A DNA stretch of 64,000 bases from Lachnospiraceae bacterium (lineage in GTDB: Bacteria > Bacillota > Clostridia > Lachnospirales > Lachnospiraceae): contig JAILRP010000026.1 of the NCBI GenBank assembly GCA_024698075.1, positions 62,001 through 126,000 of the forward strand. Reading direction: 5' to 3'. This document shows, one piece after another, positions 7,604 to 18,623 of this stretch. A program made the translations under genes and the position numbers. The notes below the pieces were generated by a model. That model had not been told where the DNA came from. It did not search any database and was given only the letters and a program-made list of their open reading frames with translations. Numbering within the stretch: the stretch's first letter is position 1; each line of letters begins with the position of its first letter.

Positions 7604-9862
7604 ATGGACAAGAAACTGTATAAAATGATGGACTGGGCAAGGGTAGAGCAGATAGTTTATTCGGAAGAGGATGCTCCCCATGAATATCTCGGCGCCCACA
7701 AGGTGAGCATGGGATGGATGATAAACTGTTTCATACCCTCAGCCGAAAAATGCAGCGTCATACTCGGGAAAAAAGAATACAAGATGGACAGGATGGACGA
7801 AGAAGGATTTTTCTCGGTCCTGATTCGGTCTGTCGCCAAGCCGAAGATATCATATAAGTTCAAAGTCACAAAGAATAAGGATACCTATATCCAGGACGAC
7901 CCTTACAGGTTCCGTTCCGCCATTGACAATAAAGTGCTGAAGGCTTTCGCGGCCGGAACATGCTACGACATTTACGAATATCTCGGCGCGCACGTGAGAA
8001 AATGCGAGGGCGTTGCCGGAGTGAACTTTGCCGTATGGGCACCGAATGCCGTTCGCGTTTCCGTTGTCGGCGATTTTAACGGATGGGACGGAAGATGCCA
8101 CCAGATGAGAAGGCTTGGGGATTCGGGGATCTTCGAGATATTCATACCGCGCATGCGTGAAGGTGATAACTATAAATATGAACTCAAGCTGAAGGGCGGC
8201 ATGATCTCCATCAAGTCCGATCCGTACGGATATTATGCCGAACTTAGGCCGGAGACTGCATCGATCGTCTTTGACATCGATAGCTATAAATGGAATGACG
8301 ATGATTTCGTAAAAGACAGAGCCGAATTCAACAGCAAGGATAAGCCCGTTTCGATATATGAGATCCACCTCGGAAGCTTCAGGAAGCCGGATGACGGCAG
8401 GGAGTTCTTAAGCTATACCGAAGCCGCGGATGAGATAATCCCGTATGTAAAAAGGATGGGATATACGCATGTCGAACTCATGCCGGTGATGGAGCATCCG
8501 TTTGACGAATCATGGGGATATCAGGTCATCGGGATGTATGCGCCTACATCCCGTTACGGTACTCCGGAAGACTTCATGCGCTTTGTCGACAGGATGCATG
8601 AGAACGGCATAGGCGTCATACTGGACTGGGTTCCGTCCCATTTTCCGCGTGATGTGCACGGGCTTTCCAATTTTGACGGAACATGCCTGTATGAGCATCA
8701 GGATCCGAGAAGGGGATACCATCCGGACTGGGGTACGCTCTGCTTCAACTACGGAAGGAGCGAGGTCTCGAATTATCTGATCGCGAACGCGCTCTTCTGG
8801 ATCAAAAAATACCATGCCGACGGTCTGAGGATGGACGCCGTCGCTTCAATGCTATACCGCGATTACGGAAGAAGGGACGGAGAGTGGATCCCGAACATAT
8901 ACGGAGGCAATGAGGATCTGGAGGCTTCGGAGATGCTCCGCCATCTGAACTCGATAAACGCAAAGATGGGGACCGGAGCGCTCATGATCGCCGAGGAGTC
9001 CACTGCGTGGCCGAAAGTCACCGCGCCTCCGGAAGACGACGGGCTTGGATTCGACTATAAGTGGAATATGGGCTGGATGAATGATTTCTTAAGCTTCATA
9101 AGGCTCGATCCGCTTTATCGCAGCGCCCACTATCATGAGTTGACGTTTTCGATGATATATGCATACAGCGAACACTTCATACTGGTGTTCTCGCATGATG
9201 AGACGGTCCACGGGAAGGCATCGCTGCTTTCAAAGATGCCCGGAGAGAGGGACAGGAAGTTTGCCAACCTGCGCCTGTCGCTCGGATATATGTTCACACA
9301 TCCCGGCAAAAAGCTTCTGTTCATGGGCATGGATATCGGCGAATGGGATGAATGGAATGAGAAAAGAGGCGTGCAGCATGAGCTGCTTCAGTATGACGAC
9401 CACAGGAAGATCAATGAATTCCTGAGACATCTTAACGAGTTTTACAGGAATACGCCGGCACTGTATGAACTTGACAACGACATTGACGGATTCGAATGGA
9501 TAAACAATATATCCGCGAATGAAACGATAATCGTATTCCTGCGTAAGGATAAACAGGGAAACTGCATCCTAGTCGTGTGCAATTTTGCCGACAGGAGCCG
9601 AAGCGATTACAAGATCGGAGTTCCGTTCTCCGGCAAATACAAGGAGATATTCTCGACGGAGGACGTTTCGTTCGGAGGCGGCGGGGGAAACAACCTGCGC
9701 GTCAAACGCTCAAAAGAAGATGAATGCGACGGAAGGAAATACTCCATAAGGATCAATGTTCCGGCACTTTCCGTAACCGTATTTTCATGCACTTATTATG
9801 ATCAGGACGACCTTAAGTATTACCATGCTCCCGTCAAAAAGAGGAGAAAGCGCAAACATTGA
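7604..9862 (+). CDS. glgB: 1,4-alpha-glucan (glycogen) branching enzyme
   Basis: GH13 transglycosylase that cuts alpha-1,4 glucan and rejoins it as alpha-1,6 branches during glycogen synthesis. It is 752 residues. N-terminal CBM48-like regions (near 30-220) precede the GH13 barrel. Asp411 in GLRMDAVASM is the likely nucleophile and Glu464 in MIAEESTAW the acid/base; FSHDETVHG holds the third acidic residue. The C-terminal beta domain ends in a basic tail (KKRRKRKH) that looks lineage-specific. The other glycogen genes (glgA, glgC, glgP) are not in the window, so the gene stands apart from a classical glg operon. A promoter for uppP overlaps its 3' end. Confidence 0.97.
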   Translation: MDKKLYKMMDWARVEQIVYSEEDAPHEYLGAHKVSMGWMINCFIPSAEKCSVILGKKEYKMDRMDEEGFFSVLIRSVAKPKISYKFKVTKNKDTYIQDDPYRFRSAIDNKVLKAFAAGTCYDIYEYLGAHVRKCEGVAGVNFAVWAPNAVRVSVVGDFNGWDGRCHQMRRLGDSGIFEIFIPRMREGDNYKYELKLKGGMISIKSDPYGYYAELRPETASIVFDIDSYKWNDDDFVKDRAEFNSKDKPVSIYEIHLGSFRKPDDGREFLSYTEAADEIIPYVKRMGYTHVELMPVMEHPFDESWGYQVIGMYAPTSRYGTPEDFMRFVDRMHENGIGVILDWVPSHFPRDVHGLSNFDGTCLYEHQDPRRGYHPDWGTLCFNYGRSEVSNYLIANALFWIKKYHADGLRMDAVASMLYRDYGRRDGEWIPNIYGGNEDLEASEMLRHLNSINAKMGTGALMIAEESTAWPKVTAPPEDDGLGFDYKWNMGWMNDFLSFIRLDPLYRSAHYHELTFSMIYAYSEHFILVFSHDETVHGKASLLSKMPGERDRKFANLRLSLGYMFTHPGKKLLFMGMDIGEWDEWNEKRGVQHELLQYDDHRKINEFLRHLNEFYRNTPALYELDNDIDGFEWINNISANETIIVFLRKDKQGNCILVVCNFADRSRSDYKIGVPFSGKYKEIFSTEDVSFGGGGGNNLRVKRSKEDECDGRKYSIRINVPALSVTVFSCTYYDQDDLKYYHAPVKKRRKRKH

Positions 9863-9887
9863 AAATAAGGGCAGTTTCTGATATAAT
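9859..9887 (+). promoter_or_regulatory. Sigma-A promoter with extended -10 upstream of uppP
   Basis: TTGAAA (9859-9864), a 17-base spacer and a perfect TATAAT (9882-9887) preceded by TGA, an extended -10. The -35 overlaps the glgB stop codon. It is about 73 bases before uppP and probably drives uppP and ftsK. Confidence 0.75.
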
Positions 9888-9960
9888 ATTTCGGGTTTTT
9901 ATATAATGTGACAGTCGGATTCTGATGGCAGAAGTTTCGGGGTTCGCGGAAGGATAGAAG

Positions 9961-10842
9961 ATGAATATACTTAAAGCCGTACTGATGGGTATCGTACAGG
10001 GGGCGACAGAGTTTCTGCCGGTAAGCTCATCGGGACATTTAGGATTAATAAAAGCTGTTTTCGGTCTTGAAAGCGGAAGCATCCTTTTCGAGGTCCTGCT
10101 TCATTTTGCCACTCTTATCGCTATTGTGGCCGTATTTTACAAAGATGTCTTCAGGCTCATACTCGAATTCTTCGGAATGTGCCGTGACATATTCCATAAC
10201 ATCGCCTCGCTCGGCAGGAGCCTTTCGGGCGGCAAGGATCCCGACTATGTGCACATTATCTCATCACCGTACCGAAAGTTCGTGCTGCTCATCATCATTT
10301 CGACCATCCCTACCGGACTTATCGGAGTCCTTATGAAAAATGTCGTAGAGTTCACATCGGGAAATCTGCTCGTTACCGGGATATGTCTTCTGTGTACGGG
10401 ACTCGTTCTGGCACTTTCCGATTTTCTGCCGGACGGTGAAAAGAAGCTTAAGGAAACGGAACCCATAGATGCTTTCGCCGTCGGAACGGCTCAGGGGATA
10501 GCTACGCTTCCGGGACTGTCAAGGAGCGGCGTGACTATAGTGGCCGGCATCCTCTGCGGATTTGACAGAAAATTCGCGGCAAGGTATTCGTTCATCATGA
10601 GCATTCCGGCAGTGCTCGGAGCGCTTGTGCTCGAACTGTTTGATCTCGGCGAGGAATCGATCACCGCGGGTGATGTCGGATGTTATGTCCTCGGAATGGT
10701 CATCGCGGCGGTCATAGGATATTTTGCGCTGAGGTTCATAATGAACATCATTGCCAACAAGTTCTTCAGATTTTTTGCGTTCTACTGTGGGGGAATAGGA
10801 CTTATATCGATCATCGTCTATATCGTTAAAAAGTTCGTATAA
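9961..10842 (+). CDS. uppP: Undecaprenyl-diphosphate phosphatase
   Basis: Integral membrane enzyme of the BacA/UppP family that dephosphorylates undecaprenyl diphosphate to recycle the lipid carrier for cell-wall synthesis; it often gives some bacitracin tolerance. It has 293 residues, many hydrophobic segments, and the two family motifs EFLPVSSSGHL (near residues 18-28) and LPGLSRSGVT (near 182-191), which hold the catalytic Glu, Ser and Arg residues. A GAAGGA ribosome site precedes the ATG. It has its own promoter, and ftsK follows after 21 bases. Confidence 0.96.
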   Translation: MNILKAVLMGIVQGATEFLPVSSSGHLGLIKAVFGLESGSILFEVLLHFATLIAIVAVFYKDVFRLILEFFGMCRDIFHNIASLGRSLSGGKDPDYVHIISSPYRKFVLLIIISTIPTGLIGVLMKNVVEFTSGNLLVTGICLLCTGLVLALSDFLPDGEKKLKETEPIDAFAVGTAQGIATLPGLSRSGVTIVAGILCGFDRKFAARYSFIMSIPAVLGALVLELFDLGEESITAGDVGCYVLGMVIAAVIGYFALRFIMNIIANKFFRFFAFYCGGIGLISIIVYIVKKFV

Positions 10843-10863
10843 ACAGTTAAAAGGGGAGATAAT

Positions 10864-13773
10864 ATGGCATCGGGGTCAAAGGGGAAAAGGACACCTCCAA
10901 GGTCAAGAAGGAAACTCAAAAAGAACAATAATCCGGGTATTGCCGAGGAAATACTGCTGTTCGGGACATTGGGAGCCGCGGTTCTCATGTTTCTCGGCTG
11001 CTTGGGCCTTCTCGGGAAATTCGGCAGGGTCGTGCATGATGTGCTTTGCGGGCTTTTCGGACTGGTAGGCTTTCTGTTCCCGTTCATCTTCTTTATCGTA
11101 TGTGCGTTCATCATTTCAAATAAATGGGAAAAAGTCGCAAAGATAAAACTTTCGGCAAGCCTTGTACTGATCATCGTCCTTTGCTGCGCGAGCCAGCTGA
11201 TCTTTGGCAGGAAACTTGTCAATCCGGACAACAATGTCGGATCGGTAAAGGCATATTATACGAACGGAGGGGTCAACGGCGGATTCATAGGCGGGATCCT
11301 TACACGTTTCTTCTGGAAATATATCGGTATAGCCGGTACGGTCGTTATTCTGATCGTACTTTTTGTCATATGCATAGTCCTTCTGACTGACAGATCTTTC
11401 TTTACCAGCATCAAGGAAGGCGGAAGGATGTTCGGCGCCGATGCGAAGCGAAACTTTGAATACAGAAAAAAAGTCAATGAAGTCCGCAGCATGGAGCGCG
11501 AGGAAAGGGATCTTGAACGCTGGGCAAAGCGTAACGAAAAGCATAACAGGCACGTTGAAAAACAGGAACTGAAGCGTGCCCGCCAGCTTGAGGAAAGGAA
11601 GAGAAGGGCTGAGGAGCGCAGGGCCGAAAATGCGGGCAGGATGGATTTTTCCGCAAGTGACTTAAAGAGTGGCGCGCCGAAGGATATTGAAGAAATAACA
11701 CCTGTTACCGAAGAAGCCGACGAGTCTCTGACATATCCGGGGGAGAAGGTGGTACCCGAGGAGGAGATCCGTGCTCTGCAGGGCCCCGAGTCTCTGTTTT
11801 ATGCCAACCAGTCGACATTTGTTTCGACGGTCAAAAAACCCGAAGAGCCCGAAGCGGATGAGAACCCGGGACTTCTTACGGCGACCAAGCTCGCGAAGCG
11901 GGATCTTAGCGGTGAAGTCACCGAGATAACCGGATTTTACGAAGGGGCAAGCGAAGAAGAGCTGTTCGGGCCTCCCGAACCTACGGAGACGCTGCCTCCG
12001 ACTGTGCGGACGCACCATAAGATAAGCATAAGCCGTGCCGAAGATGATGCGGCCCGCGAAGCATATGAGCGCGACCAGTTCATAGATGACGAGGATACAT
12101 TTGAAGATGACTACAGCGATGTGGCCGAGATATTCGACAGGAAGAATGCGAAGGAGATAGTGCCGCCTGTCCTGCCGAAGACAAGCCACGGGATAAGCAT
12201 CAATCCGGAAGCTTCCGTAAAACGTGAGACGGCAGCTGCCCCCGCACCGGCACCTAAGGCGAAGAGCACGAGAAGTCCGAAGGGAGGCAGGTTCAAGCTT
12301 CCTCCCGTATCGCTTCTTAATGAGGCGGTCATCACCGGAAAGGGCAGCAGCTCATCCGAACTCAATGAAACGGCTATGGAACTTAAGGAAGTCCTTGAGG
12401 AGTTCGGACTCGATATTGAGATACAGGGAGCATCAAGAGGTCCTGCCGTAACAAGGTATGAGATACTTATGCCGACGGGAGTGTCGGTCAAGAAGATAAC
12501 GGGACTTTCCGATGACATCATGATGAGGCTCGGTGCCAAAGCGATCAGGATAGAGGCACCGATCCCGGGCAAGAAGGCCGTCGGTATAGAGATACCGAAT
12601 AAAGAGACGACCATGGTCCATTTCCGGGAGCTCATTGAAAGCAGGTCATTTAAGAACTTTGATTCAAGGGTAGCGTTCGCAGTCGGAAAAGACCTTGCCG
12701 GAGATATAGTCGTTGCAGATATCGCCAAGATGGTGCACGTCCTCATCGCGGGTGCCACGGGATCCGGAAAATCCGTATGTATAAACACCATCATAATGAG
12801 CATACTGTACAAGGCATCCCCTGAAGAAGTCAGACTCATCATGATCGACCCCAAGATGGTAGAGCTCTCCGTGTATAACGGAATACCTCACCTTCTGATA
12901 CCTGTTGTCACGAACCCGAAGAAAGCAAGTTCGGCGCTCGCATGGGCGGTAAACGAGATGGAGGCACGCTATCAGAAATTCTCCGAACTTGATGTGCGCA
13001 ATATCAAGGGCTACAACGAGAAGATAGCGGCGGATCCCACTCTTTCCGAAGACGGGCAGAAGATGCCGCAGATCGTCATCGTGGTCGATGAGCTTGCGGA
13101 CCTTATGATGACGGCGGCCAAGGAAGTTGAAGACCTTATAGTCCGGCTGGCACAGAAAGCCAGGGCGGCCGGGATATACCTTATACTCGCGACCCAAAGG
13201 CCTTCGGTCGATGTCATCACCGGCCTCATTAAAGCAAACATGCCCAGCCGTATCGCATTTTCGGTATCGTCCGGTGTTGATTCGAGAACGATACTCGACA
13301 GGCCCGGCGCCGAAAAACTGCTCGGATACGGTGATATGTTCTTCTTCCCGACCGGATACAATAATCCTGCGAGAGTTCAGGGCGCTTATGTCGGGGACGA
13401 TGAGGTCGCAAGGGTAGCGCAGTTCCTTAAAGATCAGACCGACGGAGGCAATTATGATCTTGCCGCACAGTCAGCGGTTGAGGCGGAAGCCGCAATGGAA
13501 TCCTCCTCATCATCTTCCGGAGGAATGGTCAATCCGAACGGGACTTTTGACGATCTGTTCGTTGTCGCGGGGCAGACCGTTATAGAAACACAGAAGGCCA
13601 GCATAGGGATGTTCCAGAGAAAGTTCAAGGTCGGCTTCAACAGGGCGGCCCGCATAATGGACCAGCTGTGCGACGAGGGCGTTGTCGGTCCCGAGGAAGG
13701 AACGAAGCCCAGAAAGATACTGATGACCATGGATGAATTCAATCAGCTTTTAGAGGAGAAGAACCATCAATGA
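10864..13773 (+). CDS. ftsK: DNA translocase FtsK/SpoIIIE
   Basis: Membrane-anchored, ATP-driven double-stranded DNA pump that clears chromosome DNA from the division or sporulation septum. The 969 residues begin with a basic cytoplasmic segment, then four membrane segments (about 27-51, 55-84, 93-115, 153-174). A charged, low-complexity linker to about residue 480 starts with an Arg/Glu-rich coiled-coil-like stretch. The motor follows, with Walker A GATGSGKS at 630-637 and Walker [12 protein letters not shown]. The C-terminal winged-helix gamma domain (near 900-965, [16 protein letters not shown]) recognises orienting DNA sequences. The linker is longer than in B. subtilis SpoIIIE (about 790 residues). 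Its stop overlaps fhs. Whether it serves division or sporulation cannot be told from sequence. Confidence 0.96.
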   Translation: MASGSKGKRTPPRSRRKLKKNNNPGIAEEILLFGTLGAAVLMFLGCLGLLGKFGRVVHDVLCGLFGLVGFLFPFIFFIVCAFIISNKWEKVAKIKLSASLVLIIVLCCASQLIFGRKLVNPDNNVGSVKAYYTNGGVNGGFIGGILTRFFWKYIGIAGTVVILIVLFVICIVLLTDRSFFTSIKEGGRMFGADAKRNFEYRKKVNEVRSMEREERDLERWAKRNEKHNRHVEKQELKRARQLEERKRRAEERRAENAGRMDFSASDLKSGAPKDIEEITPVTEEADESLTYPGEKVVPEEEIRALQGPESLFYANQSTFVSTVKKPEEPEADENPGLLTATKLAKRDLSGEVTEITGFYEGASEEELFGPPEPTETLPPTVRTHHKISISRAEDDAAREAYERDQFIDDEDTFEDDYSDVAEIFDRKNAKEIVPPVLPKTSHGISINPEASVKRETAAAPAPAPKAKSTRSPKGGRFKLPPVSLLNEAVITGKGSSSSELNETAMELKEVLEEFGLDIEIQGASRGPAVTRYEILMPTGVSVKKITGLSDDIMMRLGAKAIRIEAPIPGKKAVGIEIPNKETTMVHFRELIESRSFKNFDSRVAFAVGKDLAGDIVVADIAKMVHVLIAGATGSGKSVCINTIIMSILYKASPEEVRLIMIDPKMVELSVYNGIPHLLIPVVTNPKKASSALAWAVNEMEARYQKFSELDVRNIKGYNEKIAADPTLSEDGQKMPQIVIVVDELADLMMTAAKEVEDLIVRLAQKARAAGIYLILATQRPSVDVITGLIKANMPSRIAFSVSSGVDSRTILDRPGAEKLLGYGDMFFFPTGYNNPARVQGAYVGDDEVARVAQFLKDQTDGGNYDLAAQSAVEAEAAMESSSSSSGGMVNPNGTFDDLFVVAGQTVIETQKASIGMFQRKFKVGFNRAARIMDQLCDEGVVGPEEGTKPRKILMTMDEFNQLLEEKNHQ

Positions 13774-15440
13774 AAACTGACATCGAGATAGCACGTGAAG
13801 CGAAGATGATGCCTATATCCGATGTGGCGGGCACGCTCGGCCTTACCGATGACGACATCGAGCTTTACGGAAAATACAAATGCAAGATATCCGAAGATTA
13901 CTTAAGGAAGCTTGAAGGCGCAAAGGACGGTAAGCTCGTTCTGGTGACGGCGGTCAATCCCACGCCTGCCGGTGAGGGAAAGACAACGACCAGCATCGGG
14001 CTTGCGATGGGACTTACAAGGATCGGCAAAAAGGCAGTCCTGGCCCTTCGGGAGCCTTCGCTCGGCCCATGCTTCGGCCTTAAGGGCGGTGCCGCAGGCG
14101 GCGGATATTCACAGGTCGTTCCGATGGATGAGCTGAACCTCCATTTTACCGGTGACTTCCATGCGATAACTTCCGCAAACAACCTTTGTGCGGCTCTTCT
14201 TGACAACCATATCCAACAGGGGAATGAACTGCATATCGATACGAGGAACATAGTCCTAAAGCGCTGCGAGGACATGAATGACAGAGTGCTCCGGAACATC
14301 GTGGTCGGACTCGGCTCCAAAGCCGACGGATTTGTCCGCGAAGACCATTTCGTGATAACTGTGGCTTCCGAGATAATGGCCATACTCTGCCTTGCATCCG
14401 ATCTTAAGGATCTAAGGGCCAGACTGTCGCGGATGGTCGTTGCATACGATATCGACGGAAATATCGTTACGGCTGATGACATAAAGGCCGTCGGAGCGAT
14501 GATGGCCCTTTTAAAGGATGCCGCGAAGCCTAATCTCATACAGACTCTTGAACATACGCCTGCGCTGGTGCACGGCGGACCTTTTGCGAACATCGCCCAC
14601 GGATGTAACAGTGTCAGGGCTACAAAGGCAGCGCTTAAACTTGGCGATATCGCGATCACCGAAGCGGGATTCGGAGCCGACCTCGGTGCGGAAAAGTTCT
14701 TCGACATCAAGTGCCGTCTTGCCGGCCTTTGTCCCGATGCCTGTGTCATAGTTGCCACCGTAAGGGCACTTAAATATAACGGCGGGGTGAAAAAAGAGGA
14801 TCTTGGGCGTGAAGACCTTGATGCATTAAAAGCAGGGATCTCCAATCTTGAAAAACATATTGAGAATGTGCAGATGTACGGTGTTCCGGTCATCGTGACA
14901 TTGAACCGGTTCGTATCGGATACGGATGCCGAGCTTGAATTTGTTAGGAAATCTGCAGTTGATAAGGGCTGCAGGTTCGCACTTTCGGATGTATGGGCCA
15001 AAGGCGGAGCCGGAGGTGAGGAACTCGCAAGGGAAGTAGCCGATGCGCTCGAAAATGACAAGAGTGAATATAAGCCTTTATACCCTGCGGATCTTCCGAT
15101 AGACAAAAAGATCCGTACTATAGCATCAAAGATTTACGGCGCGGCCGATGTTGCATTTTCCGATGCCGCAAAAAAGAAGATGGCCGAACTTTACAGACAG
15201 GGATTTTCGGGCCTGCCCGTATGCATGGCAAAAACGCAGTATTCGCTTTCGGACGATCCCGCGCTTTTGGGCCGTCCCGAAGGTTTTACGCTGAACGTAA
15301 GGGATATGTATGTTTCCGCAGGCGCGGGCTTCATCGTGGCGCTCACGGGAAATATCATGACGATGCCGGGACTTCCCAAGAAGCCCGCCGCATTTGATAT
15401 TGATGTAGACGAAGAGGGAAGGATCACGGGTCTTTTCTGA
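13770..15440 (+). CDS. fhs: Formate-tetrahydrofolate ligase
   Basis: ATP-dependent synthesis of 10-formyl-THF from formate and THF, feeding purine synthesis and the one-carbon pool. The 556 residues have family length. The P-loop [13 protein letters not shown] lies near residues 65-77, followed by the strongly conserved [20 protein letters not shown] and [13 protein letters not shown] motifs. The ATG overlaps the ftsK stop by four bases. folD follows directly, so both folate one-carbon steps are produced together. Without acetyl-CoA synthase genes nearby, a complete Wood-Ljungdahl pathway should not be inferred from this gene. Confidence 0.97.
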   Translation: MKTDIEIAREAKMMPISDVAGTLGLTDDDIELYGKYKCKISEDYLRKLEGAKDGKLVLVTAVNPTPAGEGKTTTSIGLAMGLTRIGKKAVLALREPSLGPCFGLKGGAAGGGYSQVVPMDELNLHFTGDFHAITSANNLCAALLDNHIQQGNELHIDTRNIVLKRCEDMNDRVLRNIVVGLGSKADGFVREDHFVITVASEIMAILCLASDLKDLRARLSRMVVAYDIDGNIVTADDIKAVGAMMALLKDAAKPNLIQTLEHTPALVHGGPFANIAHGCNSVRATKAALKLGDIAITEAGFGADLGAEKFFDIKCRLAGLCPDACVIVATVRALKYNGGVKKEDLGREDLDALKAGISNLEKHIENVQMYGVPVIVTLNRFVSDTDAELEFVRKSAVDKGCRFALSDVWAKGGAGGEELAREVADALENDKSEYKPLYPADLPIDKKIRTIASKIYGAADVAFSDAAKKKMAELYRQGFSGLPVCMAKTQYSLSDDPALLGRPEGFTLNVRDMYVSAGAGFIVALTGNIMTMPGLPKKPAAFDIDVDEEGRITGLF

Positions 15441-15462
15441 CCGTGTCCGCATGGAGGTTCAT

Positions 15463-16302
15463 ATGCCACAGATAATAGATGGAAAGGCTATATCAGCCGC
15501 GATCAAGGATGAACTGAAAAAAGAGGTCGCCGATAAGAACATATCGGCGGTCCTTGCAGTGATACAGGTAGGATGTGATCCGGCCAGCACCGTATATGTT
15601 GGCAGCAAGAAAAAAGCATGCGCATACATAGGGATAGGTTCGGAGTCTTTTGAACTTCCGGAGGAGACTACGGAGGAGGAGCTTATTGCCCTTGTCGACA
15701 GACTGAATGCAGATGATAAGATAAACGGGATCCTCGTTCAGCTGCCCCTGCCTTCCCACATAGATGAAAAGAAGATCATAAACCGGATATCACCCCTAAA
15801 GGACGTAGACGGGTTTCATCCGTGGTCGGTAGGAAACCTGTGCATAGGACAGGAAGGCTTTGTCAGCTGCACTCCGGCAGGGATCATCGAGCTTCTGAAA
15901 AGAAGCAATATTGAGATCGAGGGGAAGGAATGCGTTGTCATCGGCAGGAGCAATATAGTCGGCAAGCCGATGGCCCTTCTTCTGCTCGCGGAAAACGGGA
16001 CCGTGACGATCTGCCATTCAAGGACAAAGGGCCTTAAGGAGATCTGCAGAAGGGCGGATATCCTCGTTGCCGCTGTCGGAAAACCAAAGATGGTGACCCG
16101 CGAATATGTGAAGGAAGGTGCCACGGTGATAGATGTCGGGATCCACCGGATGGATGACGGAAAGCTCTGCGGAGATGTCGATTTTGATGATGTAAGCCCC
16201 GTTGCCGGTGCGATAACACCCGTACCCGGCGGTGTAGGGCCCATGACTATAGCCATGCTGATGGTAAACTGTGTAAAGGCGGCTTCGCGCAAGGAGAACT
16301 AA
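15463..16302 (+). CDS. folD: Bifunctional methylene-THF dehydrogenase / methenyl-THF cyclohydrolase
   Basis: Converts 5,10-methylene-THF to methenyl-THF and then 10-formyl-THF, linked with fhs just upstream. It is 279 residues, the usual length. Motifs include YVGSKKKAC with the catalytic Lys, the ILVQLPLPSHID segment, the DVDGFHPWSVG region, the nucleotide-binding GRSNIVGKP and the C-terminal TPVPGGVGPMT. The ATG at 15463 has GGAGG at 15453-15457 before it; the earlier in-frame ATG at 15451 would place that ribosome site inside the gene. Confidence 0.97.
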   Translation: MPQIIDGKAISAAIKDELKKEVADKNISAVLAVIQVGCDPASTVYVGSKKKACAYIGIGSESFELPEETTEEELIALVDRLNADDKINGILVQLPLPSHIDEKKIINRISPLKDVDGFHPWSVGNLCIGQEGFVSCTPAGIIELLKRSNIEIEGKECVVIGRSNIVGKPMALLLLAENGTVTICHSRTKGLKEICRRADILVAAVGKPKMVTREYVKEGATVIDVGIHRMDDGKLCGDVDFDDVSPVAGAITPVPGGVGPMTIAMLMVNCVKAASRKEN

Positions 16303-17718
16303 ATGCAGTGTAAAGTCTGTAATGCCTTTATACCCGAAGGCTATATGTACTGTCCTGTATGCGGCGAAGAGATAATAATCGTTTCCGACTTTGAGATAAA
16401 GCTTGAGGACAATATAGACGTTGCGGCTCTGGTGCAGACAGCCGAGATCCCCGATGTTACAAAAGAACTTGAAGCGAAGCCTGATGTGACAAAGGATTTT
16501 TCAGGAATTTCGGCAAAAGTCAGGGAAAAGCATAAGAAGCCTGTAAAGGAAACACCCAAAAAGAAGATAAACACCGCGGCAGTAGTTTTTTTTGCCGTGA
16601 TAGGACTGTTTGTCATAGGCGGGATCATCTTCGGTACCGTAGAGGTCTCAAGGTATTTTTCGTATGACTACCAGTATGAGCTCGCTCAGCGTCTGTATGA
16701 CGGCGGAGATTACAGACAGGCCGTATCAACCAGCAAGCATCTCGTTTCGCTCGGAAATGACGAGAAGGGCAAGATACTCCTTGCTGACTGTTATATCGCC
16801 GAGCATAATTATGATGCTGCGATCGCGGTATTATATGATGCACTGAATGACTACCCGAACGACATCACGCTCTATGACCGCATTGTAGACTGCTACAAGT
16901 CCGAAAACAACAGTTCGGGAATACATGAGCTTATAAACAACAGCAAGGATTCCACGCTTGCCTTAAGATATTCCGATTATGTCTCGATCTCACCGACATT
17001 CTCGCTTGAATCGGGCTCGTACATAGAACCCGATCCAATCAAGCTGTCGGCGCCCGGAGACGGAAGGATATACTATACGGTAGACGGAAGCGTGCCTACC
17101 GAGGATTCCCTGAGCTATATGGGCCCTATTCCGCTCGAGACCGGGAAAACGGTCATATCCGCGATATATATCAATGAAAAGGGAATCGTCAGCGATGTCG
17201 TGAGCAATACATATGAGGTAGAGCCCGATGTTCCCGACCCTCCCGAACTTCTCGTGGAAAGCGGAAACATTACGACCCCGCAGCTGATCGGGGTCACGGC
17301 ACCGGAAGACTGCAGGGTCTACTACACAGATAACGGGAGCGTTCCTACCTCTTCATCATCGGAATATACCTCGCCTTTCCTGATGCCGATAGGAAAGAGC
17401 ACATACACATTCATATGCATAAACTCCAACGGACTTGAGTCTGAGCCGGTATCGGGCACTTACAATCTCAACATGAATGTGGCGATAGCAAAGGACATGG
17501 CCGAATATGCCATCTCATACCAGCTCATGAGCACTGGTGAGGTCATATTCGGAAAAACATACAAGGCCGAATACGGTTATTCAGATGGCGGACGTATATA
17601 CTATGTCATAAACGAATACAGCGGATCGTCGGCAACAGGAAGGATGTTTGCCGTTGACACTATAAGCGGAGAGCTGTACAGATTCAGCAAGGAGGATAAG
17701 AAATGTACAAGATTTTAA
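16303..17718 (+). CDS. Zinc-ribbon membrane protein with TPR-like and tandem CHB_HEX-type beta domains
   Basis: A 471-residue protein that I cannot assign a function. It has a short N-terminal zinc ribbon (Cys3, Cys6, Cys17, Cys20), a charged linker, one membrane segment near residues 87-110, a helical TPR-like part near 120-220 and two tandem beta repeats of about 90 residues each (near 240-400). Both repeats contain IYYT/VYYT followed by GSVPT and end in SxTYxV/L, resembling the chitobiase/hexosaminidase C-terminal (CHB_HEX_C) fold. A small C-terminal domain follows. The likely topology is zinc ribbon inside, repeats outside. The ATG directly follows the folD stop, and its end overlaps nfnA by 16 bases, so it is built into a metabolic operon. 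Confidence 0.85.
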   Translation: MQCKVCNAFIPEGYMYCPVCGEEIIIVSDFEIKLEDNIDVAALVQTAEIPDVTKELEAKPDVTKDFSGISAKVREKHKKPVKETPKKKINTAAVVFFAVIGLFVIGGIIFGTVEVSRYFSYDYQYELAQRLYDGGDYRQAVSTSKHLVSLGNDEKGKILLADCYIAEHNYDAAIAVLYDALNDYPNDITLYDRIVDCYKSENNSSGIHELINNSKDSTLALRYSDYVSISPTFSLESGSYIEPDPIKLSAPGDGRIYYTVDGSVPTEDSLSYMGPIPLETGKTVISAIYINEKGIVSDVVSNTYEVEPDVPDPPELLVESGNITTPQLIGVTAPEDCRVYYTDNGSVPTSSSSEYTSPFLMPIGKSTYTFICINSNGLESEPVSGTYNLNMNVAIAKDMAEYAISYQLMSTGEVIFGKTYKAEYGYSDGGRIYYVINEYSGSSATGRMFAVDTISGELYRFSKEDKKCTRF

Positions 17719-18584
17719 AAGCATGCGACCTCGCTTCCAATATTTTTCTGATGGAAGTAGAGGCAAAACGAGTGGCATCGGCATGCGAGCCCGGCCAGTT
17801 TGTGATCGTCAAGATCGATGAAAGGGGAGAGCGTATACCGCTCACCATATGCGATTATGACAGAGAAAAGGGAACGGTCACCATCGTTGTTCAGACGATC
17901 GGAGCTTCCACCGTGAGGATGCAGAAGCTTAGGGCAGGTGATTCATTTATGGATTTTGTCGGACCGCTCGGACGTCCTTCCGAATTTGTGAATGAAGATA
18001 TCGACAGCCTTAAGGGAAAAAAGATGCTCTTTGTGGGCGGCGGTCTCGGAACAGCACCCGTATATCCGCAGGTCAAATGGCTCCATGAGCACGGCATCGA
18101 TGCAGATGTCATAGTCGGAGCAAAGACAAAGGACCTGGTCATCCTCGAGGATGAGATGAAGGCGGTCGCCGGCAATCTTTACATTACAACCGATGACGGC
18201 TCATACATGAGAGCCGGGATGGTCACGGAAGTGATCAAGGATCTTGTAGAGAATCAGGGAAATAAATATGATGTCTGCGTAGCCATCGGCCCCATGATCA
18301 TGATGAAGTTCGTATGCCTCCTGACAAAGGAACTCGGCATACCGACTATCGTGTCAATGAACCCGATAATGGTTGACGGTACCGGGATGTGCGGAGCCTG
18401 CAGGCTTCTTGTCGGCGGGGAGGTTAAATTCGCCTGTGTTGACGGACCCGAATTTGACGGACATCTGGTTGACTTTGACCAGGCAATGAAACGACAGAAT
18501 TTATACAAGACCGAGGAAGGCCGTGCGCTTCTCAAAGAACAGGAAGGCGATACGCACCACGGAGGCTGCGGTACCTGCAGCTAG
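17703..18584 (+). CDS. nfnA: NfnA-type ferredoxin-NADP reductase small subunit (FAD, 2Fe-2S)
   Basis: Small subunit of the electron-bifurcating NADH-dependent ferredoxin:NADP oxidoreductase, also annotated as sulfide dehydrogenase subunit or PyrK-like. It has 293 residues: an FAD-binding beta barrel, an NAD-binding half with GGGLGTAPVYPQ near residues 117-128, and a C-terminal cluster motif with Cys230, Cys233 and Cys245. The position where PyrK has a fourth Cys is occupied by DGTGMC, so Asp225 could be the fourth ligand, as I recall for Thermotoga NfnA. AGGAGG at 17690-17695 fixes the start inside the end of the previous gene. The large subunit follows. Confidence 0.9.
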   Translation: MYKILKACDLASNIFLMEVEAKRVASACEPGQFVIVKIDERGERIPLTICDYDREKGTVTIVVQTIGASTVRMQKLRAGDSFMDFVGPLGRPSEFVNEDIDSLKGKKMLFVGGGLGTAPVYPQVKWLHEHGIDADVIVGAKTKDLVILEDEMKAVAGNLYITTDDGSYMRAGMVTEVIKDLVENQGNKYDVCVAIGPMIMMKFVCLLTKELGIPTIVSMNPIMVDGTGMCGACRLLVGGEVKFACVDGPEFDGHLVDFDQAMKRQNLYKTEEGRALLKEQEGDTHHGGCGTCS

Positions 18585-18623
18585 GTGGAACTTGGTTATA
18601 GTATATTTAGGAGGATACATGTA

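Noticed and set aside
9902..9907. A second TATAAT before uppP
   Set aside because: No -35 at 15-19 bases upstream; the TTGAAA/TATAAT pair at 9859-9887 is much better.
13898..15106. A 402-codon minus-strand open frame inside fhs
   Set aside because: Antisense to an intact fhs; Ser/Pro/Ala-rich shadow without any recognisable motif.
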